A stretch of 64,000 nucleotides of DNA, taken from Hyaloscypha bicolor E. Taxonomy: Eukaryota > Ascomycota > Leotiomycetes > Helotiales > Hyaloscyphaceae. The translations under genes were made by a program, and so were the position numbers. Below, one piece after another: positions 22,880-36,690 of the stretch (its first letter is position 1; each line of letters opens with the position of its first letter). The notes beneath the pieces were generated by a model, which saw nothing but the letters and a program-made list of their open reading frames with translations, searched no databases and had not been told where the DNA came from. The stretch covers positions 888,152-952,151 of the forward strand of contig NW_020194563.1 of NCBI RefSeq assembly GCF_002865645.1, given 5' to 3'.

Positions 22880-23880
22880 GTAATTATAATTAAGTTATAA
22901 AAAAATAATCTTAAACTAATAAAGAATATTAAAATTATATAAAATTAATATAATTAAGGCTAAATCCTAAAACTAAAAGTTTAGTAAAAAATAAAGAAAT
23001 AAAAAAAAAACTATATAGCTAGTAAAATTAGTAAAAATTAAAATAAATATAAAATAATTATAAAATAATTAAAATTTAGTTATAAGAAAAAAGTTTTAAA
23101 CTAATAAAAAATATTATTATTATATAAATTAATATAATTAAAACTAAATTCTAAAACTAAAAGCTTAGTAAAAAAGAAAAAAAGAAAAAAAAAAGAAAAC
23201 GAAATTATAATATTTATAAAATTAGCTAAAGCTTAATATATTTAAAAATAATTATAAAAATAAATAAAAGAAAAAGTTTTAAACTAAATAGAAAAAATTA
23301 TTATTATTATATAAATAATATAATTAAAACCTAAATTATAATATTTAATAAGAAAAAATGAGAAAATAAAAAAAATAAAATTATAATATTTATAAAATTA
23401 ATAAAAACCAAAATAATTATAAAATAATTATAATTTAGCTATAAAAAAAAAGTTTTAAACTAAAAAAGAATCTTATTATTATATAAATTAATAAAACTAA
23501 AGCCTAAATTATAATATTTAATAAAGAAAGTAATAAAGAAATAAAAAAAAGAAAATTAAATTATAATAAGTTATAAAATTAGTAATAATTAATATAAATA
23601 TAAAATAGTAATAATTTAGATATAAAAAAAAAGTTTTAAACTAATAAAAAATATTAAAATTATATAGAATTAATATAATTAGAACTAAATTATAAAGCTT
23701 AATAAAAGAATAAAAAAATAAAAAATAAAATTATAATATTTATAAAATTAGCTAAAGCTTAATATATTTAAAAATAGTTATAAAAATAAATAAAAAAGAA
23801 AATCTTAAACTAAATAAAATAGGTTATTATTATTATATAAATAAAATAATTAAAGCTTAAATATAATTCTATAATTATAA
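22880..23880. repeat. Degenerate satellite-like array, unit about 180 bp
   Basis: The landmark TTTTAAACTAA or TCTTAAACTAA recurs at about 22,909, 23,093, 23,276, 23,453, 23,633 and 23,803, roughly every 170-185 bp. It is followed each time by similar sequence (AATATTA...ATATAAATTAATATAATTAA...AAATTATAATATTTATAAAATTAG). Six units are visible in the right half of the 20,826-24,162 element. Confidence 0.6.
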
Positions 23881-23929
23881 GGAAAATATATAATAATAAA
23901 GCTTTAGAATATAATTTTTTTTAAGTTAT

Positions 23930-24162
23930 TATTATAATAGAAATATAAAATATAAAATAATATATAAAGAAAAATAAATTCCTATAATATAAAATTATAA
24001 TATATAAATAAAATATAAAATTAAAAAATAAAAATTTATTAATTTCTAAACCAAAAAAAAAGAAAAATAATATATAAATAAGTTATAAATTATAAATATT
24101 TAGAGATTATATAACTATATTATATAACTAATAAAAATAAAATCTCTATTATATTATATATT
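23930..24162. repeat. Right terminal direct repeat of the 3.3-kb element
   Basis: Same-orientation partner of 20,826-21,053, alignable from AAATATAAAATATAAAATAAT to ATATAACTAATAAAAA. Confidence 0.55.
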
Positions 24163-27100
24163 TTCTTAAAAATATACTTATTTTACTAAATAAATATTAA
24201 TTACTATTTAGTAAGTATTTTATAAATATACTTAATATTATTATTAAATTTTCCGAATTTAATATCTTTAGTTTTTTATTTTTTAGTTCTAAATATAATT
24301 AAGGAAATCTTTTTAAATAATAATATTTTTTTTAGAATAAAGAATTTCTTTTTATTTTTCTTTATTTTATTAATTTTATATTTAGTTTAATACTTAGATT
24401 TTTATTATTTATTAGAAGTTTTAGATTTAGCTTACTTTTTATTTTTATTAGATTTTTCTTATTTAATTATATTAATTTTACTAGTTTTACTAGTTCTATT
24501 AGCTTTACTAATAATTTTCTTATTAGGCTTTATTAAATTAGCTTTATTTTTCTTAGCTAGATCTAATTAAGTTAAAACTAAAATTATAATAAAAATTTAT
24601 TTTCTAAACTTATTTTAGAAAATAGAAAAAACCTTGTTATTATAAGCTTTTTTAATTAGAATTTCGGAAATATTAAAAATATATTATTTAGTTTTAAGAT
24701 TATTAGCTAATAGTAATTTAAACTTTAATTTTCTAGATTTCGAAATAGCTTTTATATACTTAAATACTTTAGTAATATCTAATTTAGTAAATATATTAGT
24801 ATTTTAATATTTCTTATTTTTAATATATTCTAAAATAGTTTTATTAATTAACTAAATAGCTTTATATACTAAAGCTTTTATTTTAAAAAGAAAATATAAC
24901 TTTTTATAAATATTTTTATTAAGATTATTATAGATATTATTAATATATTAGCTAAAAGCTTTATTATATAATATAATTCTATTCTAATTTTTAATTTCTA
25001 GATTATTTATTATAGTTTTAATTTTATTAAGCTTTTTTTATTTATTTTTAGAAATACTTTTAATAATATTTTTAAATTCCCTATTATTAGCTTAATAATT
25101 CTTTAGTTTTTTCTTAGTTAATTCTAGTCTAGTTCTATTTCTAATAAAAGTTTTCTATTTTAAAAACTTATTATATATATTATTTAGCTTATTTAGAATA
25201 TTTATATTAAATTTAGTAATTATAATTATTTTTTCTAGTATTAATAAGTCTTTTATAACTATTTAAGTTTTTTTAATATTTTAAACTTTAATATTATTAA
25301 TTTATAGGCTTTTAATAATATTATAGCTTATAAGAACTAGTTATTATATTTTATTAGTTTAAGAAATTTATATTTTAGCTATTTTATTATTCTTAATAAG
25401 TTATAAAAATATTATTAATATAATAATTATAGGTTATAAAATTAAAAGTTTTTAAGATTATAAAAATTTCTTTTAAGTATATTTTAAAATAAAAAATAAA
25501 TTAAAATAGTTTTAAATTATATAAAAATATTATATATATTTGAGTTTTTCTTTTTTTTTAATAAGAAAATAAAACTAAAATAATAATATATATAATAAGG
25601 AAAATAAATATAATAATTAAATATATTTAAAATAATATAATTATAAATTAAAAATAATTATAAAAAGTAAAATATAAAATTAGGCTTTTATTATAAAAAA
25701 ATATAATTAAAGAAATAATTAAAATAAATTAAACTAAATAATAATAATAAAGAAATAAAAAAGTAATATAATAGAAATATAAATATAATAATAATATTTA
25801 AAATATTAGAATATAAAAAATAATAATATAAATTTTATAATATAAATATATTCTAATTCTTTATTTATTTAAAAATATTTCTATTAATTTAAAAAATAAT
25901 ATAAAAAAAGAAAAATAATATAAGAAATATATAAAAGATAAAATATATAAATATATTAAAAATATTAAAAAAATATAAAATAAATATTAATAAAAAAGAA
26001 ATTAAAATAATAAAATTAAGAAATAATTTAGAATAAAATATTACTTTTTCTAAAACTAATTTATATTTTTTCTAAAAGCTAATTATATTTATTTAGTATT
26101 TATTAAAATTAATTTTATATAATAAAAAACTATTTAGTTAGTTAGAATTTTAAAATAAAATTTATATTTATAAAAATAATATTAAAAATATTAGAATATA
26201 TAAAAAAAAAAATTATAAGATTATATAAATAAAATTTATAATACTATTATTAAATTTAAAATAATTAATATTAAAGTTAATATAAAATATAAAAAAATTA
26301 AATATCCTAAATTAGTATTAAAAATATAATATTAAAAGTATTTTCTTAATTACTTAAATAATATTTAATAATAAGAAATAAATTAATAATAAAAAATAGT
26401 AAATTATATTAGCTTTTTAAAAAAGTAATTAGTTTTTAATAATAAAATAATATTATAATTAGAAAATAAATTCTATATAAAAAAAGTTTTTTTATATAAA
26501 ACTAAGAATATATAATATACTAATTAAGTCTTAATATTAGTTTTAAGAATAATTATAATTATATTTAAAAAAAAGTAGGTTTTTTAATATAAGATAAGCT
26601 TTAAATAAATAAATTTAATTTATTTAATATTTAAGAAATTTCTAGAATTATATATTATTAAATACTTTTAGAAATATTTATTAAATTTAATAAGATTTCT
26701 TTTTTCTCTTATAAGGCTTCTAGTTTATTTATTTTATTTATATATAATTTCTAATTAGAAAGTTTATTTAAATATTATAAGAAAACTTATAATAATAATT
26801 TAAGTTAAAATCGAGATTTATAAATATTATAATTAAATTTTAGACTAGTATAAGTTATAAAAATAGCTAGTTAAAAAGATAAATAAAGCTTTTAAAAGAT
26901 TTCTAGTTTAATAAAATATATATAAAAGATTTCTTTTCTTTTTATTTTTTTTTTATTTCTAAATATAAGTATTATTTATTATTATAATTCGAAATTAAGA
27001 ATTTATAAAATAATTTCTTAATTTCCTATTTAATTTTATACTAAAAAAAATATTTTATATTTAATTTCTAAAATCTAATAATAAAATCTTATATATTAAG

Positions 27101-30100
27101 AATATTATTTAATAATAATAAATAAATAATAATAAGAAATAAATAAATAATAATAAAGTTTATTTAATTTCTAAAATAATAATTTAATAATAATATTTTC
27201 TAAAAATTATAAATAATAATTAAAATAAAAAAATTAAAAAATATATAAAAAATTAAAAATAATAAGTTTTATTTTAGATTAAGAAAAGCTCTTATTATTA
27301 AATACTTTCTTTTAGTTTTTTATAAAGGAAATATATTTTAATTTTTTTAATTTTAATAATTCTAGAATATATATAATAATATTAATAATTTTCTTAATTT
27401 CCTAAATATTATTTTATTTATAATACTTTATAATTACTTTCTTTTCTAGTTCTATATTTATTTTAAAATATTTATTATTAATTTTATTTTTAGAGAAATA
27501 CTAGAATTTTTTTTTTAATAAATTACTTAAATTAATTTCTAGTATATATTTTTTAAAATATAATATTATTAAGCTTTTTTAATATATAATATCTTTTTAG
27601 TTAATTTATATATCTTACTTTATATAAGCTAAGCTAATAATATAATAGCTTTATATTTCTTAATTTATTTTAATTTATTAATTTAATATTATATATAAAA
27701 ACTAGATTTTTCTTAAAAATAGGCTTTAAATAAATCTAATAAGTAATATTAAATTACTTTTTTCTTTTTTAGTATTATTATTATTTTTTTTTTTTTAGTT
27801 TTTTTAATATTTTTTTTTTTTATTTATATTTATTTTATATATATTTTTAGAAATATTTCTTTATTATAGACTTTATTTTATTTAAATATTTTCTAGATTA
27901 GAAAATATATTTCTATAAATAATATAGTTTTTTTATTATAAATTATATAAAAGAAAATAAATCTAGTTAGTTTATATATAATAATTTAGTTAATAAATAA
28001 AATATATAATAATAAATTTACCTAAAGCTTTTTTTTATTTATTATAAATATAATAAATATTTAAATAATTAGTTAATATTTTCTTTTAATTATATTATTT
28101 TCTTTAAAATTATAGACTAAAATAATAATTTTATTAATTTCTAGCTTATTAAATTCCTAAATTATTACTTTTTTAAATTCCGATTTATTATTTATTTTAA
28201 ATTATTTAAATAAATTATATTTATAAATAATTTCTTCCTAAATAAATTTAGTAATTTTCTTACTAATTAGGTTTTTTAAAGATTTAGCCTTAATTTATTT
28301 AAAGAAATTATTTCTAATAATAACTAATAAGTTATATTTTTTATAATCTAGTAATTTAATTATATTAATTCTAAAATAATAAAAAAGAAATATAACTTTT
28401 ATTAAATATAAAATTTCTTTTTATTTTTTTTATTTTTATATTAATAAATCTTATAAATATTAATATATTTTTATATATAATTATAATAACTTTTCTAATA
28501 ATAATAGCTAGTTACTAGATAAAAAGTACTTTTTTTCCTAGTATATCTAATCTTATTATATAGCTTTTTAATAATAATTTCCTTTTATTCTTAATTATTA
28601 ATAATAAATTAAGGCAAATATATTTTAGATATTATTTTTTATAATAATTAATTTCTTATATTATAATTTAAAGCTTTTTTATTTAATTTTTAAAACTTAG
28701 CTTTAGATATTTCTTTTAATCTAGAAAATATTATAAAATATTATATAATATTCTAGTATTATTTAAAATAGCTATTATTTAAGAAATCTAGTAAAATAAT
28801 TAGATTATTAAATAAAATATAGGAATTAATATTATTATTTATTATTTTACTAAAAATTATATATAAAAAATTATAGCCTTTATTATATAAATTTCGGATT
28901 TTATTATTTTTTAATATTATTAATTTATTTCTAGATATAATAAGGCTTTAATTATTAATTTCTAATAACTAAATATTATTATTTAAATATTTAATAAAGA
29001 TTTTAAAAATCTAATTTTTTAAAATAATATTATATAACTAAATTAGAACTATTTTCTTTATTTAAATTTTTTATTTAATAAGTATTATTCTAATAATATT
29101 AAGCTTTATTACTAATTATTTATTAATATTTTTAATATTTTTAGTATTATTTTTTTATTATAAATATTTTAATAACTTATTAGTAATAATATATTTGGTT
29201 TTCTTAATATATTTAATTTTAAAATTAAATAACTAAATTTATACTAGCTAGTAAATAACTAAAGTTCTAGAAAAATCTATAGCTATTTTACTTAATTATA
29301 TAATAAATATATTAGTATTTAGTTTAAAAATAAAATAAATTTTATATAGTTAGAATTATATTTTCTATAAATACTTTATTAGCTTTTAATATTCTTTTTT
29401 AATAATATTATATTTTTATTTAATATTATTCTAGATTTTAGACTTATATTATATAACTTTTTTTTTCTCTTTATTATTATATTAATTAAAAGTTTTATTT
29501 TATTTATTTAGGCTAATATTTATTATTAATATAATTATTTCCTAATTTTCTAATAAATTATAATATAATTTATAAAGTATTAAAATAGTAATAAGCTTTT
29601 CCTAAAGAATTTATATAGTTTACTTTTATTTATTATTTTAGTTTTATATTATATCTTTTTTTATTAAATAATAAATAGGTTTAATAATAATTATAAAGTT
29701 TTTAATTTAAATATAATAATAAATAATAATTCTAATAAATACTTTATATTTAGTTATATTATTATAATATTTCTATTTTAAGATTTTAGTAATTCCTAAG
29801 CTTAAAGGGCTTTTTCTAAGTATTTTATAAATAAAGCTAATAATAATTATATTATTATAATAGAATTATAATTTTTTTTTAATACTAGTTTTAGCTTATT
29901 TAATTTTATTTAAGATTATATTTAGGTTTTAAAAATATTTAAATATAAAATACTAAATTTTAGATAAAATAAGCTATTTATTATAATTTATATAAAGTTT
30001 CTTAATTCTAATATTATTAATAAATAATATAATAATTTTAGGAAATAAATTCTTTAAAATAATTATAATAATTTATATAAACTATATAATAGAATTAGTA

Positions 30101-33100
30101 GCTTTCTAAAATAATATAATTATTCTTAATAATTCTAGAAATATTATAAATATAATTAAATCTTTATTCTAAATATCTAGTATAAGTTAATTATATTTAA
30201 AAAAGAAATTAATTAGAAAAATATAAATATATTTAATAAATTTTTTTAAGATTTTATTAATAAATAAAAATAAATTAATATTTTATAAGATTACTAAATT
30301 CATTTTTATACTAGTATTAATTAGTTTATAAATTCTAATAATTTTTTTTATAATTAAAAATTATAAATTTTAGTAAAATTTATTATATTTCTTAAAAATT
30401 CTATAATTTAAATATTCTAATAATTTTTTTATTATTACTAGTACTAGAGCTTTAGAATATAGGAAATTCTTTTTTATTAGGCTTTATATTTAATAGTCTT
30501 AATTAGAATAAATAAATTAATATTTTTATAAACTTTTCTTATTTCTTTCTAATTAAATATAATTATATTTTCTTAATTAATTATTAATTTTCAAAATATA
30601 ACTAGTTTTTTTTTAGAGCTAGTTATTAATATTTAATTATTTTAGGTATTCTAAAATAAATTATAAATCTTTTAAAATAGCTAATATTTTTAGTAAAAAA
30701 TAATTCTTATATTTCTTAATATACTTTTATAAATATTCTTTAGTTTTAGATTTCTTAAATTAGTTCGAATATTTACTAAGGCTTTTTTTAGTTTTATTAT
30801 TAGTATTTATTAATTAAATATTTATATATTCCTATAACTAAAAATAAACTATAATTATTAATTTTTTTTTTTAAAAATTATAATTATTTTCTTTAATATT
30901 TTTTTTATTTAATTTTTAGAATTTATAACTTTCTTATTTAGCTTTTTCCTAATTAGATATAGAAAATATTTTTTTATCTAGTATTTTAATATATTTTTTT
31001 TAAACTTTTATATATTTTAGAATTCTTTCTAGTTTTAGGTTTAATATTTCTTAGTTTTAGAAATATATTTTTTTATTATTAAGAAATATTATTTTATTTT
31101 TTCTTTAGAAATATCTTTATTTAATATTCTTTTTTTTTATTTTTTATTAAATCCGGAATAACTTTTAATAATACTTTAATTAAAGCCTTTTTTATTTTAA
31201 TTTTTTTAAAAATATTATTAATTTCCTAAATTCCTAAACCTAAAATAAAAGAATTTATAAAAAATTCTAGTATTTTTTTATTTTTTCTAATATTATTATT
31301 AGTTATAATATTAGAATTTTTTTTTTCTTTATTTTTAGTTTCCTATTTTATATTACTTAATTTTTTAATTCTAAAAGCTTAGTACTTTTTAAGCTATTAT
31401 TTTTTTTTATTTTCTAATATTTTTTAAAAATAAAATAATTATAATAATATAAGTATTCTAGTTATTTTTAGATTTAATAAACTTTTTATTTTATAAACTA
31501 TTATTTTTATATATAATATTTATTTTTATTTTTATTAAGAATAATTAATTAAATAAGATTTTTAGAACTTTTTTAATTAAGAAAAATATATTTTTATATT
31601 TTACTTTATTTATAATTTTAGTTCTAAACTTTATTATTTCTATAAATTTAAATTTAGCTTTAATAATAATAAATATTTAATAATCTATAATATTATATAT
31701 TATTTTACTAATATTTCTAAAAATCTTTTTAGAAAAAATATTAATTTTAGTTCTAATATTAATTATTCTTTTATATTTAATATTTTCTTAAGATCCTTAA
31801 AATATAAATTAGAAATATAATTATTATATAATATATTTATAAGCTAGTAATATTCGAATATTAATACTATTACTTTTAAATTAAATAATTCTATTAATAT
31901 TAAATATCTAAATTAATATTTCTAATTTTTTAAATATTTTATTTATTATATAAGCTATAATTACTAGTTTTATAAATCTTCTAGTATATTTAATTATATT
32001 TAATATAATAGTATTTCTTATTTATAAAATAATAAAATAAGAAATATTATTCTTAATTTATTAATTCTAAAATATAATAACTAGATCTAGTATTTTTAAA
32101 ATATTAATAAATATTTTTATTTTTTTTAAGTTTTTAGAAATAAAATAATTACTTTTTTTTAGTAATCTTATTAAAATATTATTAATTTTAGGAATCTTAT
32201 ACTTATTATAATTAAAAATATATTAAGTTCTTAATTTATTTAATTTATTTCCGGAAATATTAATATTTATATTTTTAGCTAGGTTATTTTCTTATTTATT
32301 ATTTCTTAAAATAATATTCTTTTAGTTTTTTATATAAAATAACTTTTTTTTTATTTTAGCTTATTTTTAGAAAACTTTTTTAGTTATTTCTATTTCTTTT
32401 TTCTTTTTCTTTAATAAGAAACCTATTATAATATTAATAGAAATACTATTTATAACTAAATTTTAGTATTATTTATTAATTCTAGAATCTAAAATATTAG
32501 TAATTTTAATATAATTTCTTTTAAAATAAAGTAATTATTTAGATTTCCTAAATATAATTTATTTATTTTTATATATAAATTCCGGTTAGCTAGTTTCTTT
32601 TTCTCTTTTTTATTTAGTAAATTAGGTATTATTTATTAATCTTTAGATATTTTTAGTTTAAATATTTAAGTTATAATTAAATTCTTTTCTTTAAATTTAG
32701 GAAATAATTTAGTTAAATTACTAGTATTTATTAATAAAAAAAAAGAAAATATTTTTTTATTTAGCCTTAAATAACTTTTCATATTATTTTTTATTAAATT
32801 AATAAGTATATTTATAATTTATAAGTTCTTTTATTAATAAATAATAAAACTAAAAAATATAAATATATTTTAGATTAATATTATTATTTTTATTTCTATT
32901 ATAATACTTATAATAAATTTATTTTTTTAGTTCTAGATTTATATTATAAGTTATATTAATTTAAATAATGTTTTCTAATTATATTTAAAACTAATTTTCT
33001 CTAAAATATAATTATTTAGATTCTTTATTTATTTTAGTTTAATTATTATAGCTATTATAATATTTTTTATATTCTTTATTATAACTTCTAATATATTTTT

Positions 33101-35084
33101 TTTAAAAACCCGAATTATATTTATTAGGCTATTAATACTATTATACTTATTATAATTAGCTAAATTATATAAAAAGGCTATAAATATTTTCCCGAATTAT
33201 AATAATAGCTATATTAAGTTATTTTTATAAATTTTTTTAAATTATAATAATAATAAATAGTTTTTCTAGATTTCTTATTAATTAATTAATATTATTTCTT
33301 TTAAATTTATTATTTTTAATAAATTTTATATAATTAATTATAGGCTAGATTTTCTTTTTATTTATATTTATAATAGCTTTAGAAAATATAATAGAAAAAA
33401 CTAATAAAAAATAATTATTTTTTAGTTTAGAAATTATATTATAAATTATTATATTTAAATATTTTTATCTAAATTTAGATATATCTAGATTATTAATAAT
33501 ATTAAAATAATATTTCTTTTCTTTATATTAATAAAATATTACTACTTTTTTATATATCTTATTATATTTATAAATAAAAATATTTATAAATTCGAAATTT
33601 ATATTCTTAAAAATATAATTTCTTACTAAAATAAATAATTCTTTTATAAATTTTTAATATTAAATAATTTTAATTATTTCTTTCTTTTTTAATAATTTTT
33701 TTAATATTTTATTAAATATATTAATATAAGATTTAAAAGAAATTCTTTTATTCTAGGTTTATATAATAATTTAATTAAGAAAATTATAACTAATTTTAAA
33801 TATTTTTTAGTTATATTCTCGGAATTTTTTTAATAAGGCTTTAAAAAACTTAGTTTCTTAGTAATTTTCTAAATTATTAATATAGTATTTTAATATAGCT
33901 TTAATCTAATTTTTATAAATAGAAAAAATATAATAAATAATTTTCTTTTTTTTAATATTATTTAAAATATAATAGTTCTTATATATATTTATATAGAAAT
34001 ATTATTTTCCTAAAACTATAATATTTTAGAAACTTTTATAAATAATAAATTTAAATCTAATACTAATATATATTTATTTTTAGCTATATTAATTTTAATA
34101 ATTTCTTTTATAATTAATTATAAAGTTTTTATATTTAAGATTTCTATTAATAAGATTTTTAAAAAACTAATTTTTTATTTAAATATATTTTTTAATTTAG
34201 AAACTAGAATTAAAAAAAAACTAATTAATAATAATAAATATAATTAAAATTCGAGTTTTAATATTAATAATAATAAGATAATAGCTTTTCTAATTTTATT
34301 TTTATTACTTATATTTTTTTTTCTATTTTTTTTTCTATTTTTTTTTTAGCTTAATATTTATAATATTTTCTTTTAATTTAGCTAAACTAGATATATTTTA
34401 TAATATTATTAATAAATATAATAAAAATAATAATAATAAAAATAATTTTTCTAATTTTATTATTTTCTTTAATTTTTCTAAATTCTTTTTATTATTTTTA
34501 TTTAATAATTTCTTTTTTTTTAAAAGCTTTTCTAATTTATTTATATAATTTCTTATTTCTAATTTTTTTTTAATTCTTTCTAATTTCTATTTATTATTTT
34601 ATTTAAAATTAAGAATATTTTCTATTTTAGATATTTTTTTTAGATTTAGAAATAACTTTTATTATTAAAATTAAAATTATTTTAATTTCTATTTTTATTA
34701 TAATTAAAAATAATATATAAATTAATAATATAATTTTATTTTTATATACTAAAGTTTATTTTTAATTAAGATCTAACTTATATTATTTTAATATAATATT
34801 TCTTATTTTTTTTCTTTTATTTTTTTTCTTTTTATAATTAGCTTTTATTTTTATTATTTTTATATATTATATTAGTAATTATATCTTATAACTAATTTAT
34901 ATCTAAATTACTAAATATATTAGAAATTAATATAAGATACTAAAATTAATACTTATATATTTTTAATATTTTAGTTTTAGGCTTAAAATATTATAATAAT
35001 TCTTTTTCTTTCCTAATTTATTAAACTAATAATTTGCCTTATAAATATTTTTTAAAATTTTATAATAATATTATTTTAATTATA

Positions 35085-35395
35085 AATTAAGAAATTATAA
35101 TAAAATAAAAATTTATATAAAATATATTAGAATATAAAATATAACTTAATAATAAAATAATAAATTAAAAATATAAATAATAAAATATATATAATATATA
35201 ATATATAAAAGCTTAATTAATTAAATATTTATAAAAAATTATTTTCTAAATTTATAAAAAAACTAGTTTTTTTTATATAATTTTTATAAATTATATATAT
35301 AAAAAATTATATCCTTTATTATATAACCTAAATTTTAAAACTACTAAAATAATATAATTTTTAATAAATATAGTCTATTATATTATAATAAATAT
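35085..35395. repeat. LTR-like direct repeat, partner at 19,022-19,410
   Basis: Shorter partner of the 19-kb repeat, with one to two units of the 14-bp minisatellite. It ends about 25 bp before the copia insertion at 35,421. Confidence 0.55.
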
Positions 35396-35420
35396 AAAAA
35401 TATTATATATATATAATAAT

Positions 35421-35588
35421 ACACGTATAGATCGCAGAATAGGGAGTTGCATTAGATAGTAAAAGAGTTCATTGAATTAGCTAGAAAAGAGCTTGAGTAA
35501 AGTATAAAGCTTCAGGAAGTGAGTATACAGATCCTGACTAAGCAGAGCAATCGCGCTAGCCCCAATTCAGTAATTCTCACTGCGATAT
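35421..35588 (-). repeat. 3' LTR of the copia element
   Basis: About 168 bp, from ACACGTATAGATCGCAG to CACTGCGATAT, nearly identical to 42,455-42,622 with a handful of transitions. If the ends are moved one base outward the LTR would read TA...TA on the coding strand, as RIP-altered TG...CA. The ATAAT duplication favours the boundaries given. Confidence 0.9.
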
Positions 35589-35757
35589 ACCCCCCAGGAA
35601 GATATAATACCGTATTCTACCTGTTTTACCCAATTAGAGAGCTTTGAAATAGCGAAATTCGTCTAATATATGGGTTTTATAGAGCCGTATTAATATTCCG
35701 ATCCGAATAGGCTTAGTATATATCGTTTCCCCAGATTACCGAATTCCAGGGGATCCC

Positions 35758-35767
35758 TATATAAACC
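35758..35767 (+). promoter_or_regulatory. TATA box of the antisense gene in the copia element
   Basis: CTATATAAAC followed by a C-rich stretch lies about 100 bp upstream of the plus-strand ATG at 35,860. The leader between them is pyrimidine-rich, as in fungal promoters. Confidence 0.5.
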
Positions 35768-35859
35768 CCCCCTTTTCACTAACTTCAGAGCCTCTAATCA
35801 AATGCTCTTCTTTAATACCTTTCCAGAAATCCCTTCCCAAGCTTCCGATTATTGCAAAC

Positions 35860-36690
35860 ATGGCTTCTACCTCTTCTCGTACTATTATTAAGTCGATTCC
35901 GGCTCGTAAATCCAAGGTATTTTCAACCCAAAATACGTTCTTGCTTTACCTTTTACTAACTTTGGACAGCGTCAAGTAGCTCGCAAGTCCGCTGTAAGTA
36001 TAGCTCTTGACTATTAATATAAAGCTCACTTTTAATAGAGTATTAAGGTTCAGATCCCTATAGTATCTTCTAATACTCCTAGTACCCCTCTACCAAAGGT
36101 AAAGAAGTCTATACCAAAGCCTCGCACTTCTTGTCCTGCTCGTACTAGTCTCAGAGAGATCCCTTATATAGGTTATTATAAGTTCTCTATACTATTCCAA
36201 AGCTCGTTTTAACTTAATATAGTCTCATCCGCTCTAAAGGGCAAGAGTAATAGTTCTTACTATAATACTATTAGCCGAGGTTCTCGTTACTAGAAATATG
36301 CTTCTGGTTATTCTTATTTAGCTATTCCGATCTCTTATATCCCTGTTATATAGCTCTTTCTTACAGAACTTCTAACTACCAAAGATACTATAAGCTCCCT
36401 TTTCTTGATTCTCTTTTACAGATTCTAACTATTTTGAAGCATTTGTCTGCTTTTAGGTACTCTATTTATACTATACTTGAGATTACCGAATCTAATAAAG
36501 AGAATAGTAATAAGAGCTCTTTTGCTAAGGTTCAAGAGGCTATTAAGAGAAATAAGAAGTAGTCCAATCAGGTAAAGGGCCTTCTATATAAGCTTATTAA
36601 TACCGTAGTAAAGCGCCTTTAGATCTCCTACTATTAGCTCTTAGGCTCTATTATTTTAATAGATTTTATAAATAAAAGGCACAAATAAAA
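35860..36690 (+). pseudogene. Spliced antisense accessory gene of the copia element, decayed
   Basis: This gene lies between the end of pol and the 3' LTR, on the strand opposite pol. ATG 35,860 (AACATGG). Exon 1 is 35,860-35,916, exon 2 is 35,970-35,993, exon 3 begins at 36,039. The first intron has GTATTT, a perfect TACTAAC and ...GACAG; the second has GTAAGT and ...AATAG. The encoded N-terminus is basic and carries two ARKS motifs (residues 15-18 and 23-26), similar to the Lys9 and Lys27 contexts of the histone H3 tail, then a Pro/Lys-rich stretch. Exon 3 meets a stop at about 36,208. Further open pieces to about 36,690 suggest a longer protein interrupted by TGG-to-TAG changes. The second copia copy keeps a RIP-converted version (near 43,650), so the gene belongs to the element. 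Family not recognised. Confidence 0.5.

Noticed and set aside
35860..36210. Captured histone H3 gene in the copia element
   Set aside because: Beyond the two ARKS motifs and a short LREI, the translation does not follow the histone fold, so only a tail-like resemblance is claimed.
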